A stretch of DNA of 64,000 nt, taken from positions 30,102-94,101 of the forward strand of contig NZ_JAZGJQ010000008.1 of assembly GCF_036408855.1 (NCBI RefSeq), in the 5' to 3' direction. Origin of the DNA: Olsenella_K absiana. Its GTDB lineage: Bacteria; Actinomycetota; Coriobacteriia; Coriobacteriales; Atopobiaceae. Of the stretch, positions 37,915-46,151 are shown piece after piece (position 1 is the first letter of the stretch; each line of letters opens with the position of its first letter). Both the position numbers and the translations under genes were made by a program. The notes under the pieces were generated by a model. That model made no database searches, was not told the DNA's origin, and saw only the letters and a program-made list of their open reading frames with translations.

Positions 37915-38992
37915 CTCCGCCCGAGCCTTCCTGCAGCCCGTCTCGCCCCGGGACGTCACCCTCTCGGCCTGCGCCCTGTCGGCCACCCGGCTCCTGCCCG
38001 GGCCGCGCCTCGGCCAGCTCCTCGCGGCGCAGCCACTCGTAGCACATGACGGTCGCTGCCTGTGCGACGTTGAGGGACTCCACGCGCCCGCGCTGGGGCA
38101 GGCGGCAGGTGAAGTCGCACGCCCTCAGCACCAGCTGCGAGACGCCCTCCCCCTCCGAGCCCATGACCAGGCAGAAGCGGCCCTCGACGGGGGCGTGCCA
38201 GACGTCGTCGCGCGCGTGCTCGCTCGCGGCCCCCACCCAGAAGCCCGCGTCCTTGAGCTCGTCGATGGCGCGGGCGAGGTTGGCGACGCGCGCGATCGGC
38301 ACGTGCAGCACGGCACCGGCCGACGTCTTGTACGCGGCGGTGCCGACGCGGGCAGCGCGGGCGTTGGCGACCACGACGCCCGCCGCGCCCACGACCTCCG
38401 CCGAGCGCACGATGGCGCCGAAGTTGCCCTCGTCGGTCACGTGGTCGAGAAGGACGACGAGGGCGTCGCCCTCCCCTGCCGCCGAGACGACGTCTTCGAG
38501 GGTCGCGTAGGAGAAGGGCTCGGTCTCGAGCATGATGCCCTGGTGGGCGCCGTGCGAGCTGAGCTTGTCGAGCCGCGCGCGCGGGACCTCCTCGACGCGC
38601 ACGCCCGCCCCCTCGAGGGTGCGCACGAGGCGCTCGAGGGTGGCGTCCTGCTCGCCCCGCGCCTCGGCCACGAGGGCACGCCGGATGGGGACGCCCACCT
38701 CGAGGGCCTCGGCACAGGCGCGCCTGCCCTCGATGAGGTCGCTCTCGCGCCTGCGCTCGGGGCGGCGCTGCCCCCTCGGGGCCGACCCCGTGCGCCCGGA
38801 GCCCCGCCCGGCGCCGCGCGGCGCGCTGCCGCGGCCGTCCTGGCGCCTCCCCGAGGCGGGGCGGCCGGCCCCCTTGCGGGCGGCGGCCCTCCCCTCGGGA
38901 CCCTTCCTGCCGGCACCTGCGCCTGCGCCCTGCGGGCGCTGCCCCCTGCCGGGCCGGCCGGCTCCCGCCTGACCCCTCCTGCCAGCTGCCAT
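37907..38992 (-). CDS. rlmB: 23S rRNA (guanosine-2'-O)-methyltransferase RlmB, TrmH/SPOUT family
   Basis: Methylates a ribose in 23S rRNA domain V (family function, inferred here). It has 361 residues. About 85 N-terminal residues are Arg/Gly/Ala-rich and probably disordered (GRRGQAGAGRPGRGQRPQ at the start). The RNA-binding substrate domain follows (IEGRRACAEALE), then the knotted SPOUT domain with VLLDHVTDEGNFGAIVRSAE, VMGSEGEGVSQL and LPQRGRVESLNVAQAATV. The tail is again Gly/Arg-rich. It lies 9 bp after cysS. Confidence 0.93.
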   Translation of the reverse strand: MAAGRRGQAGAGRPGRGQRPQGAGAGAGRKGPEGRAAARKGAGRPASGRRQDGRGSAPRGAGRGSGRTGSAPRGQRRPERRRESDLIEGRRACAEALEVGVPIRRALVAEARGEQDATLERLVRTLEGAGVRVEEVPRARLDKLSSHGAHQGIMLETEPFSYATLEDVVSAAGEGDALVVLLDHVTDEGNFGAIVRSAEVVGAAGVVVANARAARVGTAAYKTSAGAVLHVPIARVANLARAIDELKDAGFWVGAASEHARDDVWHAPVEGRFCLVMGSEGEGVSQLVLRACDFTCRLPQRGRVESLNVAQAATVMCYEWLRREELAEARPGQEPGGRQGAGREGDVPGRDGLQEGSGGDV

Positions 38993-39001
38993 CTCTCCCC
39001 C

Positions 39002-40474
39002 TTACGCCCTGCGCAGGCGCGCGCCCGAGGCGGTGTCCTCGAGCACGAGGCCGAGCGCGGTGATGCCGTCGCGGATGGCGTCCGCCGTCGCCCAGTCCTT
39101 GGCCTTGCGCGCGGCCTGGCGGGCGTCGAGAAGCGCCTGCGCGGCGTCGGCGGGCGCATCCCCCTCGAAGCCCGCGCGCTCGCGGGCGAGGTCGACGAGG
39201 CCGGCGGGCAGCTCCTCCTCCTGCGCCTGGACGAGCTGGATGCCGAGGACGTCGGTGAGCTCGCAGACGGTGTCCGCGGCGCGCAGCGAGAGGGCGCGCG
39301 AGACGCGCTCCGCGGCGTCGGCGAGGTAGCGGTTGCAGGCGGTGACGAGCTCGAAGATGGCGGCGAGCGCACCGGGGGCGTTGAAGTCGTCGTCCATCTG
39401 GCGCGAGAACTCGGCGCGCGCGCCGTCGATGGCCTTCGCGAGCGCGCGGTCCTGCTCGCCCAGCTCGCACGCGCAGGCGCCGTTCTCCGCCGCCCAGCGC
39501 AGGTTCTTGACGCAGGTGCGCAGGCGCTCGAGCGTGCCCGTGGCCCCGTCGAGCTGGTCGGTCTGGAAGTCGAGCGCAGAGCGGTAGTGGGTCTGGAGCA
39601 TCAGCAGGCGCACGGCGTCGGCCGGGTACTTGTCGAGGACCTCCTTGAGCGTGAGGAAGTTACCGAGGGACTTGGACATCTTCTCGCCGTTGACGCGGAG
39701 CATCCCCGTGTGCATCCAGACGTTGGCGAGGGGAGCGTGCCAGGCGCACATGGCCTGGGCGGTCTCGTTCTCGTGGTGGGGGAAGATGAGGTCCTGGCCG
39801 CCGCCGTGGATGTCGATGGGCGTGCCGAGGTAGCGGTGGATCATGGCGCAGCACTCGGTGTGCCAGCCGGGGCGACCGTCACCCCACGGGCTCGGCCAGC
39901 TGGGCTCGCCCGGCTTCGCAGCCTTCCAGAGCGCGAAGTCGAAGGGGTCGCGCTTCTCCTCGTTGACCTCCACGCGCTCGCCGGCGCGCAGCTGGTCGAG
40001 GTCGCGGCCGGAGAGCACGCCGTAGTGGGTGTCCGAGCGGACCGAGAAGTACACGTCGCCGTTGGCCGCCACGTAGGCGTTGCCCTGCTCGATGAGGAGG
40101 GAGATCATCTCCTGCATGGCCTCGATCTCGCGGGTCGCACGCGGGCGGATGTCGGGGTCGAGGATGCCGAAGCGGTGCATCTGCTCGATGAAGGCCGCCG
40201 AGAACTCGCCGGCGACCTCCTCGGCGCTCCTGCCCTCCTCGTTGGCGCGGTTGATGATCTTATCGTCCACGTCGGTGAGGTTCTGCGCGAAGGTCACCTG
40301 GTAGCCCTTGTAGATGAGGTAGCGGCGGATCACGTCGAAGGAGAGGAAGGTGCGGGCGTTGCCGATGTGGATCTGGTCGTAGACCGTCGGCCCGCACACG
40401 TACATGCGAATCTTGCCCTCCTCGATGGGCTTGAGCTCCTCCTTGCGGTGGGTCTGGCTGTTGTAGACGAGCAT
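39002..40474 (-). CDS. cysS: Cysteinyl-tRNA synthetase
   Basis: Charges tRNA-Cys. It has 490 residues from the ATG at 40474 (GGAGACAGC ribosome binding site); in-frame codons upstream give a Pro/Arg-rich stretch unlike the family. Class I motifs: CGPTVYDQIHIGNAR (HIGH-type HIGN) and KMSKSLGNFLT (KMSKS). Zinc ligands include WHTECCAM and FPHHENE. It lies in the ispDF-cysS-rlmB-yacP run, the order found in Bacillus. Confidence 0.97.
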   Translation of the reverse strand: MLVYNSQTHRKEELKPIEEGKIRMYVCGPTVYDQIHIGNARTFLSFDVIRRYLIYKGYQVTFAQNLTDVDDKIINRANEEGRSAEEVAGEFSAAFIEQMHRFGILDPDIRPRATREIEAMQEMISLLIEQGNAYVAANGDVYFSVRSDTHYGVLSGRDLDQLRAGERVEVNEEKRDPFDFALWKAAKPGEPSWPSPWGDGRPGWHTECCAMIHRYLGTPIDIHGGGQDLIFPHHENETAQAMCAWHAPLANVWMHTGMLRVNGEKMSKSLGNFLTLKEVLDKYPADAVRLLMLQTHYRSALDFQTDQLDGATGTLERLRTCVKNLRWAAENGACACELGEQDRALAKAIDGARAEFSRQMDDDFNAPGALAAIFELVTACNRYLADAAERVSRALSLRAADTVCELTDVLGIQLVQAQEEELPAGLVDLARERAGFEGDAPADAAQALLDARQAARKAKDWATADAIRDGITALGLVLEDTASGARLRRA

Positions 40475-40619
40475 GCTGTCTCCTTGTGGCCGACGCGCGG
40501 GCGCGGGCCGTCGATACTTGCCGCCCACCACGCGGCGGGCACTTGTCTGCTTGGGGCCGGTGCCTCTGCCACGGGGCCGGGTCCGGCGGGGGCCGGCAAC
40601 TGCGACCCCGTCGCTCGCC

Positions 40620-40625
40620 ATTGTA
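40620..40625 (-). promoter_or_regulatory. Possible cysS -10 box
   Basis: TACAAT on the minus strand, about 145 bases upstream of cysS, in the 211-bp gap after ispF. There is no recognisable -35. The leader shows no T-box signature. Nothing else was seen in the gap. Confidence 0.35.
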
Positions 40626-40685
40626 GCCCCTCGCGGTCGCGCGGGGCCCCGGCCGCACCGGCGCCGCCGCGGCCGGCGCAGGCGC

Positions 40686-41216
40686 CTACCCGACGCGCTC
40701 CAGGAGGGCGACCGCCCAGGCCGCGACGCCCTCCTCGCGGCCCACGAAGCCGAGCCGCTCCGTCGTCGTGGCCTTGACGCCCACCGACTCCACGCCCACG
40801 CCGAGGGCGCGCGCGAGGTTGGCGCGCATGGCGTCGCGGTGGGGCGCGAGCTTGGGGGCCTGTGCGGCCACGGTGCAGTCGCAGTCCACGATCCGGAAGC
40901 CCTCGCGGCGCACGAGATCGGCGACGCGGGAGAGCAGCACCAGGGAGTCCGCCCCCTCGAAGGCGGGGTCGGTGTCGGGGAAGAGCTGCCCGATGTCGCC
41001 CAGGCGGGCGGCGCCGAGAAGGGCGTCGGCCAGCGCGTGGGCGAGGACGTCGGCGTCGCTGTGGCCCACGAGCCCCCGCTCGCTCGGCACGTCCACGCCC
41101 CCGATGACGCATCTGCGTCCCTCGCCGAAGGCGTGTACGTCGAAGCCGTGACCGATCCGGAGCGCGCCCGCGGCGGGCGCGGTGCCCGCGGTGGCGCCGC
41201 CTACCTCCCCTGCCAT
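40686..41216 (-). CDS. ispF: 2-C-methyl-D-erythritol 2,4-cyclodiphosphate synthase
   Basis: Fifth step of the MEP isoprenoid pathway. It has 176 residues, with a Gly/Ala-rich N-terminal extension of about 18. Metal-binding GHGFDVHAF, conserved GLVGHSDADVLAHALADALLGAA, DIGQLFPDTDP and the C-terminal KATTTERLGFVGREEGVAA. The ATG overlaps the ispD stop (TGATG). Confidence 0.96.
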   Translation of the reverse strand: MAGEVGGATAGTAPAAGALRIGHGFDVHAFGEGRRCVIGGVDVPSERGLVGHSDADVLAHALADALLGAARLGDIGQLFPDTDPAFEGADSLVLLSRVADLVRREGFRIVDCDCTVAAQAPKLAPHRDAMRANLARALGVGVESVGVKATTTERLGFVGREEGVAAWAVALLERVG

Positions 41217-42145
41217 CAGATCCTCCCTCCGGGCGCGCCCGCGGGGCCCGCCCCCTGGGGGCCTTCCGTAAGACCGCAGCCCTCCTCATCGATGCGCCTG
41301 CCGAGAAGCGCCTGCGCCACGACGAGGTCCTCCGGCACCGTGACCTTGAGGTTGGCGCGCGAGCACTCGACGCAGCGCACCTTGCCGCCTCTGCGCTCGA
41401 TCAGCGAAGCGTCGTCGGTGCCCACGTAGTCGTCCCAGACGCTCGCACGATGTGCCGCGAGGAGCTTCTTGGTCCTGAAGGCCTGAGGCGTCTGAGCGTT
41501 CCAGTAGTAGTCGCGGTCAGGCGTGCCCACGATGAGCCCGTCCTCGACGAGCTTCAGCGTGTCCGTCGCGCGCACGGCGGCGATGGCGCCCGCAAGCTCA
41601 GGATCCGAGCGCAGGGTGCCGACCACGGCGTCGATGGTCTCGGGGCGCACGAGCGGGCGCGCGCCGTCGTGGACCGCGACCAGGGGGAAGCCAGGGGGCA
41701 TGGCGATGAGGGCGCTGAAGACGGAGTCCTGGCGGGTGGCCCCCGCCTGGGCCAGCGTCACGTCGCAGCGCAGCGTCAGCGGGGAGAGGACGTCGAGCAT
41801 GTCGTCGAGCCTGCCGGGCGGGTAGACCACCACGAGGTGGCCCACCGAGGCGGCGCGGTCGAAGGCCATGATCGACCAGCTCACGAGCGGCAGGCCGCAC
41901 AGGTCGACGAACTGCTTGCCCCTGGGGTCCCCGAAGCGCTCGCCAGAGCCGCCGGCGACGATGACGGCGCAGGTGTCGGCCCCGCCGGACGCTCCTTGCG
42001 GGCCGAGTGGCTCGCAGGCGGGCTCGGGCGTGGCAAGGCAGGACTCGGCGGGGGCGCAGGCGCAGGCGGCACCTCGGGAGGAGGCGGCACCTCGCAGCCT
42101 CGCCACCTCGCGCGCGACCCCGTCGGTCGGGGCGACGCGTATCAT
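41216..42145 (-). CDS. ispD: 2-C-methyl-D-erythritol 4-phosphate cytidylyltransferase
   Basis: Third step of the MEP pathway. It has 309 residues, well above the usual 230. The catalytic core starts near residue 60 with VIVAGGSGERFG; other motifs are HDGARPLV, KATDTLK-type RATDTLKLV and TPQAFRTKKLL. The N-terminal extension of about 55 residues is Ala/Cys/Pro-rich (AACACAPAESC) with no recognised domain, and a Gly/Pro-rich tail ends the protein. The ATG at 42145 overlaps the disA stop as ATGA; a further in-frame ATG at 42160 also exists. Confidence 0.93.
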   Translation of the reverse strand: MIRVAPTDGVAREVARLRGAASSRGAACACAPAESCLATPEPACEPLGPQGASGGADTCAVIVAGGSGERFGDPRGKQFVDLCGLPLVSWSIMAFDRAASVGHLVVVYPPGRLDDMLDVLSPLTLRCDVTLAQAGATRQDSVFSALIAMPPGFPLVAVHDGARPLVRPETIDAVVGTLRSDPELAGAIAAVRATDTLKLVEDGLIVGTPDRDYYWNAQTPQAFRTKKLLAAHRASVWDDYVGTDDASLIERRGGKVRCVECSRANLKVTVPEDLVVAQALLGRRIDEEGCGLTEGPQGAGPAGAPGGRI

Positions 42146-43218
42146 TGGCGCTTCCCCCACATGCGGTAGAGGCTATCGGCCAGGACGTCGGGGTTCTTGA
42201 CGCCGATGTCGTCGAGGCGCGAGGGGTTCTCGTCCAGCTCGTCCATGAGGTGCTGGAGCGAGCCGTACTCGTCGACGATCTTGTCCGCCATGCCCTTGCG
42301 CACGACCGAGATGTTGGAGAGGGTGCGCAGCCCCAGCGGTGTCATGATGCTGTCCTCGGTCCTGTCGTCGTAGCCGAGCAGGCGTGCGACGTTGGCCGCG
42401 TCGTGGATCGAGGAGTTGTCCGCGCTGTGGAGGGCGCGCCGGATCACGCGGGCGTTGTCCTCTGAGGAGTCGCGCGCGTAGTCGCGAATCATGAGGGTGT
42501 ACTCCTCGTCGACGTCGCCCATGTACTCCTCGCGCTGCATCTGCACCGTCTTGCCCTCGGAGCCGAGCTGCAGGATGCAGGCGTCGAGCTCCTCGTTCAC
42601 GGAGAGGATGACCTCGAAGAGGTAGAAGATGTCCGCGATGTCGCCCAGGGTGACGTAGTTGTCGAGCTCGAGCGTGGTGAGGCGCAGCAGGCGCCGGTCG
42701 ATCTGCTGGCGCGTGCTCTGCATGGCCACGAGCAGCTGGTTGACCGAGCTCATGATCTCCGGCACGGTGCGCAGCTGGTAGCCCCAGCCGTCCACGTAGA
42801 CGTTGACGACTTGGCGGCGCTCGGAGACGGAGATGACCGTCGCCTGAGTGAGCAGGCTCATGCGCGCGGCGGTTCTGTGGCGCATGCCCGTCTCGGTGGT
42901 GGGCAGCGCCGGGTCGGGGTTGAGGTGGTAGTTGGCGCGCAGGATCTGGGTCATGCCCTTGTCGACCACGATGGCGCCGTCCATCTTGGAAAGCTCGAAG
43001 AGGCGGTTCGCCGTGAAGGAGATGTCGAGCTTGAAGCCGTCGTCTCCGGCAGCCAGCACGTTCTCCGTGTCGCCGACGCAGATGAGGGCCCCCATGTGGC
43101 CCGCAATGATCATGTCGAGCGCGTGGCGCAGGGCGGTCCCCGGAGCCGTGAGCCTAATGGCTGCGTCGCGGCGCCGCTTGGATTCGCTCTCCGCCTGGTC
43201 GAGATGGGCAGAGTCCAT
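42142..43218 (-). CDS. disA: Diadenylate cyclase DisA
   Basis: Makes cyclic di-AMP from two ATP and scans DNA for branched structures. It has 358 residues. The DAC domain (1-150) has the catalytic DGA (KMDGAIVVD) and RHR (TGMRHRTAARMS) motifs. A helical spine follows, and the C-terminal HhH domain ends LLGYDDRTEDSIMTPLGLRTLSNIS...DDIGVKNPDVLADSLYRMWG. c-di-AMP commonly controls potassium uptake; KtrAB-type genes lie 8 kb away. It is the first gene of the disA-ispD-ispF unit. Confidence 0.97.
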   Translation of the reverse strand: MDSAHLDQAESESKRRRDAAIRLTAPGTALRHALDMIIAGHMGALICVGDTENVLAAGDDGFKLDISFTANRLFELSKMDGAIVVDKGMTQILRANYHLNPDPALPTTETGMRHRTAARMSLLTQATVISVSERRQVVNVYVDGWGYQLRTVPEIMSSVNQLLVAMQSTRQQIDRRLLRLTTLELDNYVTLGDIADIFYLFEVILSVNEELDACILQLGSEGKTVQMQREEYMGDVDEEYTLMIRDYARDSSEDNARVIRRALHSADNSSIHDAANVARLLGYDDRTEDSIMTPLGLRTLSNISVVRKGMADKIVDEYGSLQHLMDELDENPSRLDDIGVKNPDVLADSLYRMWGKRQ

Positions 43219-43238
43219 GGTCCCCCCTGTTCGGTTGT

Positions 43239-43259
43239 GCCGGCGCCAGCGGCGCCGGC
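43239..43259 (-). other. GC-rich hairpin in the disA leader
   Basis: GCCGGCGCC pairs perfectly with GGCGCCGGC (3-base loop), about 20 bases upstream of the disA start and downstream of its -10 box. It may limit translation or act as an attenuator. Confidence 0.4.
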
Positions 43260-43276
43260 CGGATGCTCGGGACTCA

Positions 43277-43282
43277 AGTATA
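43277..43282 (-). promoter_or_regulatory. Probable disA -10 box
   Basis: TATACT on the minus strand, about 60 bases upstream of disA. The -35 position is occupied by the GC-rich clpC terminator stem, so the promoter may need an activator or an extended contact. Confidence 0.5.
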
Positions 43283-43286
43283 AGGC

Positions 43287-43344
43287 GCGCCGGGGCCGGC
43301 GTCGTGCCAGCCCCGGCGCACCCGAGCCCCGGCGGGTGCCGGGG
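43287..43344 (-). terminator. Double hairpin terminator after clpC
   Basis: Two stems in tandem: CCCCGGC/GCCGGGG (43327-43344) and GCGCCGGGGC paired with GCCCCGGCGC around an internal loop (43287-43319). The first lies 16 bases past the clpC stop. Neither has a T-run. Confidence 0.55.
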
Positions 43345-43359
43345 ACTCCGTCCCCTTGG

Positions 43360-45990
43360 CTACTCGCTCTCGCCCGACTCCAGGACGTCCGTGCCCTCCG
43401 GCGCAGCCTCGTCGGCAGGTGCGGCCGGCTCGTCCTGCGCCCAGCCGTCGCGAGCCTCCGGACGCTCGAGGTGGAGGCGCCTCTCGGGGGCGGGTATCTC
43501 GCCCGTGCCCTTGGAGAAGCTGAGGGCGTCGCCTGAGGGCGCGGCGTCCACGAGGATGACGTCCCCCTCGCCCCACTTGCCGGCGAGGAGCTCCTCGGAG
43601 AGCGGGTCCTCGATCATGGTCTGGATGGCGCGGCGCAGCGGGCGGGCGCCGTAGATCTTGTCGGTCCCGCGCTTGGCCACCAGGTCGCGCGCGGCGTCCG
43701 TGAGCTCGATGGACATGCCGTTGGCGATGAGGCGGTTGCGCAGCTCGCCAACCATGAGGTCCACGATGCCGCGCAGCTGGGCCGCCGTGAGGCTCTTGAA
43801 GACGACGATCTCGTCCACGCGGTTCAGGAACTCCGGTCGGAAGAGGCGCTTCAGGTCCGACATGACGCGGGAGTTGATCTCCTTGTCGGACAGGCCGTCG
43901 CCCGAGCCGGTGAAGCCGAGCGTGGTGGTCTGCGCGATGTCGCGCGCGCCGATGTTGGAGGTCATGATGATGACCGTGTTGGAGAAGTCCACGTGGCGGC
44001 CCTGGCCGTCGGTGAGCCTGCCCTCGTCCAGGATCTGGAGAAGGACGTTGAAGACGTCGGGGTGCGCCTTCTCGATCTCGTCGAACAGGACCACCGAGTA
44101 GGGGCGCCTGCGCACGGCCTTGGTGAGCTCACCGCCCTCGTCGTAGCCCACGTATCCGGGAGGGGCGCCGACGAGCTTGGAGACGGTGTGCTTCTCCATG
44201 AACTCGGACATGTCGAAGGTGATGAGGGCGTCCTCAGAGCCGAAGAGGAACTCCGCCAGCGACTTGGCGAGCTCCGTCTTGCCGACGCCGGAGGGGCCGA
44301 GGAAGATGAAGGAGCCGCCGGGACGGCGGGGGTCCTTGAGGGGGCTCCGGCTGCGCCTGATCGCGCGGGCGACCGCCGACACCGCCTCGTCCTGGCCGAT
44401 AACGCGCTGGTGGAGGGCGTCCTCGCATCGCAGGAGCTTGCTCGCCTCGGCCTCGGTGAGGTTGGAGACGGGCACGCCCGTGATGTCGGAGACCACGTCG
44501 GCGATGGCGCGCTCGTCCACGACCACGACGTTGGCGTCCTGACGCTCGCGCCATGCGCGCTCGAGCTCTGCCTTCTTGGCGGTGAGGTCCTTCTCCTCGT
44601 CGCGAAGCCGCGCCGCCTCCTCGAACTCCTGGGCGGCGGCCGCCTTGGACTTGCGGTCCTTGATGTCGGCGAGCTGCTCGTCCACCTGCGTGAGCTCGGG
44701 CGGCAGCACCATCTTGTGGACGCGCGTGCGCGCGCCGGCCTCGTCGATGAGGTCGATGGCCTTGTCCGGCAGGAAGCGGTCCTGGACGTAGCGGTCGGAG
44801 AGGGTCACCGCCGCGGAGAGGGCCTCCTCGGTGTACTTGACGTGGTGGTGCTTCTCATAGCGGTCCTGCAGGCCGTGGAGGATCTTGAGCGTGTCCTCGG
44901 GCGTGGGCTCGCCGACGTCGACCGGCTGGAAGCGGCGCTCGAGCGCGGAGTCCTTCTCGATGTGCTTGCGGTACTCCTCGGCCGTGGTGGCGCCGATGAC
45001 CTGGATCTCTCCTCGGGAGAGGGGAGGCTTCAGGATCGCGGCCGCGTCCACGGAGCCCTCGGCGGAGCCGGCGCCCATGATGGTGTGAATCTCGTCGATG
45101 AAAAGGATGACGTTCTTGCTCTCCTCGACCTCGTTGATGACCTTCTTCATGCGCTCCTCGAACTCGCCACGGTACTTGGAGCCCGCGACCAGCGAGGCGA
45201 CGTCCAGGGTCCAGATCTGCTTGCCGCGCAGGATGTCCGGCACGTCGCCCGAGGCGACGAGCTGGGCCAGCCCCTCGACGACGGCCGTCTTGCCCACGCC
45301 CGGATCTCCGAGGATGAGCGGGTTGTTCTTCTGGCGACGGGCGAGCACCTGCATGACGCGCTCGATCTCGCGGCCGCGGCCGATGACGGGGTCGAGTCTG
45401 CCGTCGGACGCCTGCTTGGTGAGGTTGCGGCCGAACTGCTGGAGCGTGGAGCCCTCGTCGGAGGAGCCCTGGGCGGGTCCCGCGGTCGAGAAGCCCGACG
45501 GGTCCATGCGCATGTCGCCCACGGTGGCGGCGGTGTTGCGCTCGGGCGAGCGGCCGTCGGAGATGAGCTCGTTCACGGCGTTGCGGACCGCGTCGCCCGA
45601 GACGCCCATGCGGCTCAGCGCCTCCATGGCGCGGCCGTTGCCCTCGGCGACGATGCCGAGGAGCAGGTGCTCGGTCGCGATGTAGGTCTGGCCGTGCGTC
45701 ATGGTCTCGCGGTAGGCGTCCTCGAGCACGCGCTTGGCGCGCGGCGTGAAGGGGATGTGGCCCCCGGGCACCGGCTCGCCGTCGTTCTTGGAGAGCTCCT
45801 TCACCGTGGCGAGGGCCTCCTCGTAGGTGATGTCGAGCTTGGAGAGCGCCTGCGCGGCCACGCCGTCGCCCTCCTTGATGAGGGCGAGCAGCAGGTGCTC
45901 CGTCCCCACGTACATGCGGCCGAGGCCCCTCGCCTCGTCCTGCGCAAGGTTCATGACCTTGCGCGCCTTGTCTGTGAACTTCTCGAACAT
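43360..45990 (-). CDS. clpC: AAA+ unfoldase ClpC
   Basis: Hsp100 chaperone that feeds proteins to ClpP. It has 876 residues from MFEKFTDKARKVMNLAQDEAR. In order: double Clp-N domain (1-145); first AAA+ with GDPGVGKTAVVEG and FIDEIHTI; UVR-type middle region (about 420-470, KAAAAQEFEEAARLRDEE); second AAA+ with GPSGVGKTELAKS and LFDEIEKAHPDVFN. The C-terminal tail of about 50 residues is acidic and Ala/Pro-rich. No ctsR, mcsA or mcsB lies upstream, unlike in Bacillus. The ATG is chosen because it starts the N domain. Confidence 0.97.
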   Translation of the reverse strand: MFEKFTDKARKVMNLAQDEARGLGRMYVGTEHLLLALIKEGDGVAAQALSKLDITYEEALATVKELSKNDGEPVPGGHIPFTPRAKRVLEDAYRETMTHGQTYIATEHLLLGIVAEGNGRAMEALSRMGVSGDAVRNAVNELISDGRSPERNTAATVGDMRMDPSGFSTAGPAQGSSDEGSTLQQFGRNLTKQASDGRLDPVIGRGREIERVMQVLARRQKNNPLILGDPGVGKTAVVEGLAQLVASGDVPDILRGKQIWTLDVASLVAGSKYRGEFEERMKKVINEVEESKNVILFIDEIHTIMGAGSAEGSVDAAAILKPPLSRGEIQVIGATTAEEYRKHIEKDSALERRFQPVDVGEPTPEDTLKILHGLQDRYEKHHHVKYTEEALSAAVTLSDRYVQDRFLPDKAIDLIDEAGARTRVHKMVLPPELTQVDEQLADIKDRKSKAAAAQEFEEAARLRDEEKDLTAKKAELERAWRERQDANVVVVDERAIADVVSDITGVPVSNLTEAEASKLLRCEDALHQRVIGQDEAVSAVARAIRRSRSPLKDPRRPGGSFIFLGPSGVGKTELAKSLAEFLFGSEDALITFDMSEFMEKHTVSKLVGAPPGYVGYDEGGELTKAVRRRPYSVVLFDEIEKAHPDVFNVLLQILDEGRLTDGQGRHVDFSNTVIIMTSNIGARDIAQTTTLGFTGSGDGLSDKEINSRVMSDLKRLFRPEFLNRVDEIVVFKSLTAAQLRGIVDLMVGELRNRLIANGMSIELTDAARDLVAKRGTDKIYGARPLRRAIQTMIEDPLSEELLAGKWGEGDVILVDAAPSGDALSFSKGTGEIPAPERRLHLERPEARDGWAQDEPAAPADEAAPEGTDVLESGESE

Positions 45991-46151
45991 GCGGGATTGA
46001 CCCCCTCGAGTCCCGAGCGCCCCTCCCCGCTGGCGGGAAGGGGCAGCCCTTCGCTTTTTGCTTGTCGGTATGTACCCAAGGCCCCCGGAGGCCAATCCCC
46101 GCGATCTGCCTGCACGCTTCCCACATTTTGGGAGCGCGCGGCACGTCTGCG

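Noticed and set aside
40475..40685. T-box riboswitch upstream of cysS
   Set aside because: No TGGNACCGCG-type T-box sequence or antiterminator stem was found. Only a TACAAT box is seen.
45991..46151. CtsR, CIRCE or HAIR heat-shock operator upstream of clpC
   Set aside because: No matching repeat was found; the only structure is a weak TCCCA/TGGGA repeat near 46130, more likely the end of lysS transcription.
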